The notes beneath the pieces were generated by a model, which had not been told where the DNA came from, ran no database searches, and worked only from the letters and a program-made list of their open reading frames with translations. From contig QLIY01000291.1 in assembly GCA_003260075.1 (NCBI GenBank), positions 28,830-92,829 of the forward strand: a stretch of DNA of 64,000 nucleotides, written 5' to 3'. Positions 35,701 through 46,378 of this stretch are shown one piece after another; the first letter of the stretch is position 1, and each line of letters begins with the position of its first letter. Position numbers and translations under genes: made by a program. Source of the DNA: Phallusia mammillata (taxonomy: Eukaryota > Chordata > Ascidiacea > Phlebobranchia > Ascidiidae).

Positions 35701-38700
35701 TGTCATAGGCGTAACGTTTGGGCTTAAATGATTAGCTGTTGGCAAGCGAATAGGCAATTCACTTCACAACCGGAAAACTGGGAGTGTTATCGTCCTTGGG
35801 TTTTAGTTTTATCGATTTCTGCTAATAATGCTATACCTACATTATAGTGTAAAGATCTTTCCAAAGTTTTGCCTATTTTGTTTTTCGGCGTTAATATGTG
35901 ACAAAGATGAATATTTGAACAATAACACAAAAATTTACCCGTTTTCAATCAAGGTATATTGTTCGGGCGTACTTCCTTCAGCAACAGGAGCGGTGGGTTC
36001 AGCTATGCAAGTTTCCGTAAAGAGTTCAACACCTGAACCACCTGTTGCTTCGATTGCAAAGTAGATGTCCGAGTTAAGTGGGTATCGAACCGGTGTATCA
36101 CCACGTACAACCTGTAATGAATAAATGCATATTTACCAACGCAATTTAGGTGATACTCTACATATTTTACTACAGATTTATACTTAAAGGTCAGTCCTGC
36201 ACGTAAATGTTTGTCTGAGCAGGGCATTTTTTTATGTTTATTTATTATTTTTTTTACTTTAGGGGACAGCAGGGGCTAAGGCGATAATTTTGTTTAATCT
36301 GCGAGTTTTAAATGGGTGGATTTAACATATCCCACGTGATCAAATGTTTTACTCGACTTGAGTAATATGTTGGACTTCATCTACAAAAATTTGTGTTTAT
36401 ACAAGTAGTTTTGTATAAGGTTGTACCAAATCAATTAATTGTAATTTTGTTTGATCGATTCAAAACTGGAACGTCAATCACAGAACCTGAAAATCATTTT
36501 TTTACATTATTATAGAGTATACAAAATACTAAAAACCCAAACTGGACTCGATTTGATTTTTAAACTTTTGGTAAGTAATTAATTAAAACAGCCGTACCCC
36601 AAAAGTTTCATCAAAGTAGAACATGAAATCAAAAGTGAAGAAGCCAAGTCCGGGAACAGCCAAAAAGTTGACGAAATCATCCAAAGGGTCAAACTCCGAA
36701 GAGAGATTGTTGTACTTGGGAAAGGAACAGACCACAGAAACAACATAACCTGTTCCTCTGGTAATCGTTGTTCCCGTGTCAGTTGACCAAAATTTGACGT
36801 TGTTTGTGTACTCGATCGCTGTGCTGCTATCCTAAGAAGGGGTTGGTTTTTGTCATTTTTTATATCAGTAATCGTTATGGGTTAATTTGCAAGAAGAAAT
36901 GTATGAAAAAATACAAAATGTGCGCTCAATTCTGATTGCGATGCTTCGTCGCGCTACATGAGATAAAATACATTATGCTCCAGGAGTTGTTTTGAATGAT
37001 CATTTAATTCATAAATGTGTCAAAATATAAAGGGCTATCACTTTTACTCTATAAGGCTATAATTCGTTAAAGAAAACGTCTACAAAGCGGGATGAACAAA
37101 ATAATTCAAAAAGCAACAAAGAGTATCCAACTTACTACTATAGAGCTACCGCATAAGTTTAAAGAATATTGGAAGTTTGTATGCGTTGTGTTGTCGGTAG
37201 GACGGCAGTTTGAAGGAATGCTTTCGGGTGAGTTGATAGGGTCAAAATCGTTTACTGAGATGATTCCAGAGCTTGCGCACTTATCAACAGAAATTTTAGC
37301 CAGACCGTCTTCGCAAAGGAGCTGGACTTCAGCTAAATAAACACAGGTATTTTGTTTGATATACAACAGAAGGTGTGGAAGTCAATGTAATCATTTAAGT
37401 TGACGTTTTAGGCCATTCTCTTGGATTTGACAATACGGATCGTGATGGTATTACTATTTGATAACATTAAAGTAATGTAAAAAAAAATATTTTGTTTCTA
37501 TTGTAAGCCAAATCAAAATCTCAAGCACCTATTTAAAACTTAATAAATCTATCATCGTCATACAATTCTTGTAACAAATAATAAATATAGGTTAGCGCAG
37601 ATCAACATTAACAACAAGATCAGTTCCTTATTCAAATAGAACAATAATTTACTTAAGTTTCCACTTACGTATACAGTTCTTTCCATCCCTAGCCAAATGC
37701 CAGCACGCGTTTGTACATGAGCACGTGACCGGCGTTCCGCTTGACCAGTTGCATATGTCACTGCAACCGCCATTGGCTGTCAAGCATGGATTTACTTCTG
37801 ATGTGGTTACAGCCGCTGTCGTAGGGTCTTCAGCAGCCGCCGTCGTAGCTGTGGTTGTAACATTGGCAACTGTAGTGGTTACTTCTGTGAAAAAAAAAAT
37901 TTCTAAAATTTTCACAATAGCCAAATGTGTTTGAATTGATAGCGAAAGTTTTGGTGGAAGTTTTTTCCGCGCTATTTAATTAATATGTGCAAAATTAAGC
38001 AATTGAAATTAGAAAATAAAGCCGAAATACAATGTAAAAGTGACAGTTTTGCATTTCAAAATTATTTAAGAAATACTCGTCGAAAATGAAATACCTTCGA
38101 CAGTGATGGTTTTGCACCTTTGATTCGATTCAGTCCTGTAAAAAAGACAGCGTTTGTTTCTGCTGTTAAAACACTCTAAAATTAGCTAAAAGATATTACA
38201 AACAAATTCAAAATTATGAAAGAGTTTTCATGTACCCGCTAGCAAGCTCTGCTGTGAAGCATACGGTGTTTTCTCCCGCGTATACAGCGTCTGCAGTCCA
38301 CGTAAAATCGGCGGTGTAAGTGTCCGCTTCTCCTGCCACCGCAGTAACAGATGATGAAGTGACAGTGTTTAGACCAAAGGCGGTGATTTTTGTGACTCTA
38401 TTTTTGAATGTAAAATTTGAGTTAAAAAATGTCAACAGTTTTCTGACATTTTTTCGGATTTTAAAATGAGGTAAATCAAAAACATTGTGTGTAAAGTGCT
38501 AGTACGTGAAAACTCAAACCTTGGTTACAAAACTACCAAAATAATATGAAGCAAAGTATAACATCTGCGTGCCTGTACGAACGTTAAGCATATAAAGTTG
38601 TCTAATTACAATTTCATTTCAGAAAAAAAGATATTAAAGCACTTACGTTGATCCGGTTGCGGAAGCTACAACATTTTGAGAGAAAACTGTTCCTGTGTTG

Positions 38701-41700
38701 ACGACAGCAGAATCACCACCACTTAAATCAGCTAAAACCGGCAAAGTGGTACAATCTGCCAAACCCGCTTCAACTAAAATATAAATGTAAAAACAAAATA
38801 AGGACGCCATATCTTAACATTGAATTATGTAACACTGTTCCGTTAAACAAAAAAAACGGTCTTGAAGCCGATGTACACCGATGTATTTGAACATTGTGGC
38901 GATGTGTAGATATAATGGTTATGTTATCGATTAAACCAGTGGTCGGCAACCGCCGGTCCGCGAGGAGTTCGTTACCGGGCTGTATATTTTTTCAGGTTAA
39001 ATGTTTTTGAACAGTTTGCCTATGTATTCCAGGGATAATAAACTAATTTATTCGTTTTCATTGCTGAATATTTGTAGTTTTTTGAACGCCGGTCCGCGAG
39101 GGGGGGGGGTCAGTTTCAAAACCACAATACAATACAAAATACAAAAAAGTTTGCCGAGCCCTGTGTTAAACAAAACTATTGAACAAAACTAAACAATGAC
39201 CTATGCATTGTCGGACCTTGTTTTAAGTCCAAATCATGCCCAATTTTTCTTTAGCTGCAAACAACTAATTTGCTCTTTTAGTAATATGTATCCAGATGAC
39301 TACAAAGAAAAGGAGCAGAAACTGACTTACTTCGTATTACAAATTGCAGAGAAACTCGGCTTAATCTGGTGGACGTGGTGACGGTGTCTGAGCCCACTGT
39401 GATGTCTGATACTGGAAAGTCTTCGATGAACATTGATACAACTATATCACCAGTTGTGACAACCCCGCCATCGCTGTATGTGATAACGCACGTGGCCTAA
39501 AAATAACGATCAAGGATTGAAAATATTAATATTGTATTTCTGGTAAAGGGTATTTTGTGAGGTTACCACATACCCGATTAAGTACAATAAGTTGTTTCTC
39601 AAAAAACGCGTTTAGATAAAACTTGATTCATGCTGCTTTTTTAAAAATAGTTTTATAGTTTTAAATATGGTTTAGTGCACTGATTGCCCTATACAAGCTT
39701 AAACTAGCAAATATATACCTCATTTAATGTAATGTGAGCACTATCGGTACAAAAGTCTTCACAGTCTGCGGAGTCTGTTGGAAATCGACATTGAATATTA
39801 TCCCCATCTTCGTCACGTACAAATATTGGAATTTCCCTTTCACATCCGGAGTTTACACTGAAAAAATAACAAGTAGGGGGGGGGGAACTATCGGTACAAA
39901 AGTCTCCACATTGTGCGGTGTCTGTTGGTAATCGACATTCAATATTATCTCCATCTTCGTCACGTACAAATATTGGAATTTCCCTTTCACACCCGGAGTT
40001 TACACTGAAAAAAATTAGCAAGTAATACCAGACGGTACCCATATAAAATAGTTTAAAACGCCACTTAAACTGGTTTTCACCCTTGAAACAATGAATATCT
40101 CTAAATTTTGAACTCGTTTTTACAAATACCCGATAAATCCCAGATTACCAGGTACTTGGCCGAATGGTCCGGCGCGCCTGACCCATGTAAACACAAACTC
40201 ATCGGGATTTGTCCCCGGCAGCGTTAAGTTCGAATCCCGTGAAAAAAAACATTTGTGGAAAAACAAAAATGATTACAAACTTACAGAACTAACAAAGTAG
40301 TTTGGTTTATCTTCATACTTTGCAGGCAGTTTTAAGACTTTTTTTGCCTGTGCCCAGTGAATAATTTCCGAACTATGAGGATCAGTCAAGCGTAACTCAC
40401 GTGATCACAGGTCGGAGCACCGTGATTGGTGGAGAGTTCACTTTTCCTGTGTCCGATCTGACCCGTGTGTCGATTTCCGTGCTTAAAATTCTACTTACAC
40501 TTGAAGGAGGTGGTCCAAGGTCAAATCCGTTTTGTGTTAAACTGCCCCAGGAAAAGAAAAAATAAATTAACACTAAAACAGGTTCCACACCAATCACGAT
40601 TGGAGGGTGTACAAAAGAGATCGAAAAGCTATTTTTTAACGATTAAGTTACTTGTTTAAACCTAGCACAAGAAGTTATTATGTTTATTTAAACCGAAAGT
40701 TTGGGCTAAATTAAATCGGTAGGTATTACCCTGAAAATACCATAATGTCTTTAGTTAATATAAGCTAAAATATTCAAAACCATAGTGGGGTGTGTTGCAA
40801 TTAATTCTTTAAAAATTTTTGCACAAACTATTTAATCCCAAAACTTTAAATATTATAACACTTACGTAGGTGTGGCCGTTGATTCGGAAAGCAAATATGT
40901 TTCCTGGGCATAGTTAATAGACCAAATTTTGTCGCTGTCCATTTGAATACATGTACCTTCGCTGGATGACCATGGTCTACTACAACCAGGGCAATTATCC
41001 CAACTGCTAAAGCCACCCGACGAGCCGCATGTTGCATCATCAAACACAGCGCTCGTCTCAAGAGTTACTTCCTACAATTTTTTTGTGTATTTTGATGTAT
41101 TAATCACAGTACGCCAGGCCCATTGAAGGCGCTATACCGAATCAGTCGGGGGGGGGGGGAGTTTCAATATCAGACGGAACCCATATGAATACCCACTTAT
41201 TCTAAAGTTTTCCCCCATGAAACAATGAATATCTTAAAAATTTTGAACACGTTTTTAAAAATACCCGCTAAATTTCATTATAGTATGAACGTGTCCGAAA
41301 AGTCCGGTGTGCCTGACCCAGCATGTAAACACAAAGAAATCGATATTAGTGAAATAAACATGTGTGGAGAAACAAAAATAATCACACACTTACAGAATGA
41401 ACAATGTGTTTGGTTTATTTTCATACTTTGCAGGCATTTTTTGAACCCTCTTTAAACACATTTTTAAACATAGCCCAGTAAATAAATCCCGAACTATAAG
41501 GATCAGTCAAGCGTATCTCACGTGATCACAGGCCGGAGCACCGTGATTGGTGGAGAGTTCACTTTTCCTGTGTCTGATCTGATCCGTGTATCGATTTCAG
41601 TGCTTAAAATTCTTCTTAGTGATTCAACGCTTAATTCCCTGTGTGTTAAACTGTCCGAAATACAAAAAAAAAGAAATACTGAAACAGGTTTGTGGTTTTA

Positions 41701-41720
41701 CGAAGCGTTATGAAAAACCA

Positions 41721-41775
<55 letters not shown>

Positions 41776-42972
41776 AATAATGGAGTTAGTTTCGGTGAAT
41801 TTTTTGTTATATAGCAAGCACGAGAAACACATGTGTTAACCAAAATAAATTTTATTACCTTAAGACAGAGGTTTAGGTTTAGCCAAGCAGTATGTTTCAC
41901 CAAAAACATAACTTAGTACCTAATATACCCTAGAAGTGGTTTGACCCAGAAGATGTATAATGAAATTTTATTTTGCACAACTTGTTCAGCTCCGTAACTT
42001 TAAACTTTATTTATTTGTTGCATTTCCGTATTTAAATAGGGGGGGGGGGGGACTTACGTTGGTGTCGCTGTTGATTCGGAAAGCAAATATGTTTCCTGGG
42101 CATAGTTGATAGACCAAATTTTGTCGCTGTCCATTTGAATACATGTACCTACGCTGGATGACCATGGTCTACTACAACCAGGGCAATTATCCCAACTGCG
42201 GGGGGGGGGGGGTAAGTGCGAATTAAGTTTGATGTATTAAGTGCGAATGCATTTATTACTACTGACGCCAGAAATTGAAAGTATAATAAATGCTATTTAA
42301 TGAAATCTAGGCAACATACGTGTTTAGGGGGGGGGGCAGAGTTACGTCCTACAAATTTTGTTTTGTGTATTTTGATGTAGTAACTGAGAATGCATTTATT
42401 ACTAGTGATGCCAGAAATTGAAGTATAATAAATGCTATTTAATGAAATCTAGGCAACATACGTGTTTAAGTTAAGAAAAACATAAATTCATAACTGGGAT
42501 CAGCCTTGAAGCGTCTATGCAGACCAGCGATCACGGCACACTCATATGCAAATCCTTCAATGGGCCTGGCGTACTGTGATTAATTAACATACGTGCTATA
42601 CCAATAGTTTTAACTGCATGATGCAATCACCGGTAAACTACTGTTGATTTTTTAAAATAAATTTAATTTTATGTGGAGTAATTATGTGCGCTATTAGGTT
42701 GCATAGTATTTATTTCCCATTTTTTGCACAAAAAAATCGGAAGGATGCAATTCAACAAAATAAACATCTTCTAAAGTAGGTTGTATCATCAATGTATAAA
42801 ACCATTTTCCCATTTCGATCAAACAACGTCGTACTATGCAAACGTATTTGTTAAAACTTACTGTCGTGCTTCCAGGAATCGGACGCCATCTTAGATATCC
42901 TCCCAATGTTGCGGCACAAACCGTTTCGATTCCAAACCAAAGCAAAAGGCAAACGGCGCGTACTGCTTTCAT
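32526..42972 (-). CDS. ZP gene B: EGF/ZP-domain type I membrane protein
   Basis: Exons in transcript order: 42972-42862, 41071-40866, 40541-40401, 39857-39719, 39496-39331, 38773-38647, 38397-38236, 38135-38095, 37884-37669, 37332-37136, 36831-36598, 36111-35939, 34991-34862, 34432-34326, 33823-33714, 32743-32526. All joins hold frame; 825 aa, with every intron phase as in gene A. Signal peptide from MKAVRAVCLLLWFG. The unnamed ectodomain has GGYLRWRP, RSDTGKVNSPP, DEDGDN and IEDF. A Thr-rich linker precedes the EGF (~398-436). Then come ZP-N (~437-580), ZP-C to ~705, cleavage sites RRRR (707-710) and RLKR (717-720), a TM helix (~759-780) and an Arg/Lys-rich tail. The role is as for gene A: probably shed from the cell surface to build an extracellular matrix. 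Partial extra copies of exons 2-4 sit beside G runs and are left out of this model. An earlier in-frame ATG at 42999 exists. Confidence 0.88.
34326..37332 (-). CDS. gene B exons 10-14: ZP domain
   Basis: ZP-N begins VQLLCEDGLAKISVDKC. The middle exons give ITRGTGYVVSVVCSFP, SDIYFAIEATGG and RFSIKAFRF. ZP-C closes with CYVVVCVIDSATTTRCSRGC, followed by RRRRDV. Exon boundaries and phases coincide with those of gene A. Confidence 0.87.
34670..34805. repeat. dispersed repeat, copy in gene B intron 13
   Basis: It contains GTGATCGCTGGTCTG and GCTTCAGGGCTGATCCCAG. Both recur reverse-complemented at about 42497-42586 upstream in gene B, and a short piece recurs at about 41107-41145. Confidence 0.6.
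37669..37884 (-). CDS. gene B exon 9: Thr-rich linker plus EGF
   Basis: The exon begins with about 30 residues rich in Thr, Ala and Val (VTTTVANVTTTATTAAA), a likely O-glycosylated stalk that gene A lacks. An EGF follows: CLTANGGCSDIC ... CSCTNACWHLARDGKNC. The CWHLA signature is shared with gene A. Confidence 0.85.
38937..39163. mobile_element. hAT-like MITE in gene B intron 5
   Basis: The left end CAGTGGTCGGCAACC and the right end TTTGCCGAGCCCTG are flanked by GATTAAAC and TGTTAAAC (six of eight identical). A G run at 39100-39109 interrupts it. Confidence 0.68.
39886..40004 (-). pseudogene. truncated second copy of gene B exon 4
   Basis: The copy encodes the same VNSGCEREIPIFVRDEDGDN start as the true exon 4 but differs downstream (for example RLPTDTAQCGDFC for RFPTDSADCEDFC). 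It lacks the 3' end, being cut at the G run 39876-39885. Probably the alternative allele. Confidence 0.7.
40147..40246 (+). repeat. tRNA-like SINE head or degenerate tRNA
   Basis: It has an A-box-like TGGCCGAATGG and, about 70 bases later, a B-box-like AGTTCGAATCCCG, spaced as in a Ser- or Leu-type tRNA with a long variable arm. The acceptor stem does not pair well, and a diverged copy lies at about 41280-41335 in the duplicated segment, so a SINE is more likely than a working tRNA. Confidence 0.4.
41522..41650 (-). CDS. second copy of gene B exon 3 (allelic or alternative)
   Basis: Intact splice borders and frame (phase 2 in, phase 2 out as for exon 3). It is 12 nt shorter than 40541-40401 and has a different first third: THRELSVESLRRIL against TQNGFDLGPPPSSVSRIL. 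Both then share STEIDTR and RSDTGKVNSPP. It lies within a ~500-bp duplicated block bordered by G runs. It could be an allele placed in tandem by the assembly or a mutually exclusive exon. Confidence 0.55.
41722..41774. other. 53-G run, probable sized gap, gene B intron
   Basis: No duplication is evident at its edges. It ends the block holding the second copy of exon 3. Confidence 0.6.
42058..42199 (-). pseudogene. truncated second copy of gene B exon 2
   Basis: It repeats the 3' two-thirds of exon 2 (40866-41071) with a few substitutions and the same GTAAGT donor. It is cut off at a G run (42200-42212). The missing 5' end with its acceptor reappears after a further G run at about 42337. Confidence 0.7.
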
Positions 42973-44937
42973 GTCGAGACAATACTTTACAAAAACCAAC
43001 TTACAGAAAAAAACAATATTATTGACTTTTATTTTTTTATTTTTTCAGTGTAACGTTTTTTTTTCAACGTTTTATCCTATTTTTAACGAACGTATATGCC
43101 GTTTTTAATTATAATAAGTTGTTTTAGGAGTTTTTTTTTCTTTTAGGGTGAATATTTTTGACATGAAGAAAAAACTACGAATATACAAAATGCTATAAGC
43201 AGCATATTGCAAGATCACTGACAATATTCGCACAAACAATGCAACATGCATTTGTTATAATTCCAACCAAATGTAACTATAAAAAACAGCAGGTAACATT
43301 TACAATCAACCAGTGACTTGCAAGTTGCAAAACCTCTCACACCGACTCACGAGTCTGTAAAGCTGAGCGACTCCTAACGCCAATGCTGGGCGCAGATGTG
43401 CAGTACATTATGTCAACTGCATGTTTTATAGGCCAACAAACAAAGAAAAAACTTTCGTCGACATATCCGCTATTGGCGAGAAACGCAGCTGCGTTCCCAG
43501 GGCGCGGTCAGAACGCAGTTTTTGGAACTCCCGCCCAAGTCCCAAGTACGGCCGCAAGTTCAAAGGTGGCTGTCCGTTAGCTTCAAGCACGCAATCCCAT
43601 TTCCGGCGCGAGTTCGCGATTAGTTTCATCACTCCGCGGCTTTTTTCATTACGTTTTCCCGCGGACGAGGGGTAGTTGACCTCGAAGAGCCGCGATACGG
43701 ATAGCGTTACGTAAGAGAAACGTTTAGTTTTGACTGAGTGACGCATGTTCTCAAAATATGATTGACCCCTTTTCCAATAACGGCCCCAGGTGCACGCACG
43801 CGAACCCCTAAAACGGCTTCATTGCGGTTTTGATACATTGTTTAGAGCAGTGTAAAAGCACAGACTTCCTTAAACGAAACATCAAAGTTACATGGTACAG
43901 TAAACTGAACAAGATCGGTGTTTCCGGGGTGTTATAAAACAAACAGTTTTGCAATTTTGGGGTTCGTTTCTTTTCGTCTTGTCACAAACGAAAGGTCAAT
44001 TCCATTACGGTCTGTACAAACAGATCCACCTACTCAAAACAAGCATCAAAAATTTCAAATAGACTGCCCTAAATTCGGTCCAAGCATTTGAATGCCTACA
44101 CAGGCTTTCGTAAAACATATACTCGTGTGTTTGAATCCTTCGTAATCTTGTAAAGGGATTGTGTGATTTGAAGTATTTGTTGTATTGATTCTGCTGTAAA
44201 CACCGAAACAATGCGTTGCTAAAAGCGTCCTTTGCGGTGTTTGGGGTACGTTGTTTATTTCCGCAAGCACTTCATACGTTTCCTGTTAGTTTTATGTGGG
44301 GCAGAACAATGTTCCTTAAATCTAGGTTTCCTAAAATTTTGCGAAAACTTTACAAAAATAACAGTGAAGTGGATTTAGCTAAAAACTGTACTATGTGTTT
44401 ATTTATTATTTGATCAAGTCTATTAAGTTGTTTTTTAACTAATAACACTCGTTTCGTACATAAACCAACCAATTCTATTTGCTATTGTATTGACACATAA
44501 CGAAAGTAAGTAAATGTTTTGCGACAAGTAAAATGCATTTTTAAGCGTGCTTGTGCCAAATTTCAAAAAAAAATTATGTACCAGTTTTGGCATGTTTTGT
44601 CATACTCCTTCTGTTTCTCTTGCTATGCTTGATGCAAATGAAAGAAAACACAAGGTAAGGCGCCAAACAAACATGGAAACTAAAATCACACAATAATAAA
44701 AAAATACGATATAATTGCAATAAATATATAGTCATGATACATAATGTAACAGTTTTCATGACCACATTATAAAGTAGTATTTTGCGAGTTGAAAACGTAC
44801 TTTAAAAACAGTTGGTTATATTAGATACGGCGTGTAGCTGCCTGCAAAACCAACAACAATGTTGGTACCGCGATAAATCAGCGAAATGGTCAAGACTTTT
44901 GCGATTTGCTTTGCCGTCACGTGACCATTATTGTCTG
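42973..44937. other. intergenic tract between gene B and gene C
   Basis: This holds the gene B promoter side and the gene C 3' UTR, with no exon supported. A conspicuously GC-rich block of about 230 bp (roughly 43470-43700) with many CpG stands out from the AT-rich surroundings, about 0.6 kb upstream of the gene B start. A TTTATT at 44398-44403 is a candidate gene C poly(A) signal. Confidence 0.5.
44398..44403 (-). terminator. possible polyadenylation signal of ZP gene C
   Basis: TTTATT on the plus strand, about 0.5 kb past the gene C stop, is the first clear AATAAA on the minus strand downstream of the coding end. Confidence 0.3.
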
Positions 44938-46342
44938 TCACACCCGACTGCACTCAAAGGATGACGTGCCACCAGCTCCGTGCTCGTGACATTTGCCGAC
45001 AGCCGCATCGTCAGACGCCATGACAGCGTGAAGATTACGGATAGCTGTTGCGTTGCTGCCGCTTCGAACTCGATCGTGCTTATTGGCCGCATTTTCAGCA
45101 CTGAAACGCCGCAAAATTCGCAGCTGCAGTCGTTGTCCGCTTACAACAACGTACAAAACAAGACATATCATCAGGACGACGGCAGACACAAAGGCACTGA
45201 TAATGGTGGAAAAGTGGCGTGAAAAGAATCCATCAACGTGATTTGCAAATGTGCTTCCTGTTATGAAAATTTGTGTTTAAACCCATACCAAATTCGTATC
45301 AAAATGTAAAGAGAAACAACTTGATAAAATCGGCAACTTACTTTTGCCCGAAATGAATGGTCCAAGAGATAGAAACTGAATATCAGCAGAGCGCCGTTCA
45401 CGATTTTGAGAAAACACTGACCTTCTACTTCGGTTACAGCTCTGGCAAAGAATACAAGCACAAATGAGATGGGTTCATATGTTAAGCATCGACAGCTTTT
45501 GAACACCGAGTGCCATTTACTTCTATGTGACTTATTGTCAACTTTTTTGTGTAATATTGACTTGTGCAAGTTGATTTCGGTATTAACCATAACGCAGACC
45601 AGAGTTGACCCGGCCTGAACCGGAAAGTTCAAGCCGGAAATTCGATCCAAATCTAATTAAAAAAGCCCGATTCAAGCCCGGAAAACAATATTTTGAATGT
45701 AAAGTCAGGCCCGAATCATGCCCGCTTTCTTAAAACACAAGCCCAAACTTGGCCCGAAGACCTACAGGTCTGATGCAGAAAGATTAATACGAGTAGGCTG
45801 CACCTTTAGCACTATCAAGCCACATTATACTGAAAACAACTAATACAGTAGTTTTCAATATGACTGAAATTACATGAATATTAAATCCTAAATTACTTTG
45901 CGTAACAAACTACTCCCAACTTCTCGCTTTTATAATGGACGTGGAAAGTTTGATTATTACACCTGTGCGAACAAGCAATACGAAAAACCTATTTGTTGCA
46001 GGTTATTAAATTGTAAACGGGAAGCGTTGCTATAGATATATTGTTTTTCAATGACACAAACGAGTTTTTTGTGTGTGGTATAAACGACGTACCCTTTGGC
46101 AATCCTCTCCTTGATGTTGTGCACAGAGGTCTACAGTGCAGTGAAGGTAAGTAGTGTTGTAATCAACAAAACCAAAAACTTGAGATTGGAAATGTGCAGT
46201 TTTTCCCTGTCCGTTTGATGTCACCTATGATACATAACGAATTTTATAAAATTAGGAATAACAGTAAATCTTTTTTGGAATAACAGTTTATTGATAAAGT
46301 GGTAAGGTACCTGAAGGTATATAGGCCCGGAAGGTAATAAGG

Positions 46343-46378
<36 letters not shown>

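Noticed and set aside
43426-43746. 106-aa minus-strand ORF in the GC-rich block
   Set aside because: Composition explains the open frame; no recognisable domain, signal or partner exon.
45261-45650. 129-aa minus-strand ORF
   Set aside because: It overlaps gene C exon 22 in a different frame and runs through intron and a dispersed repeat.
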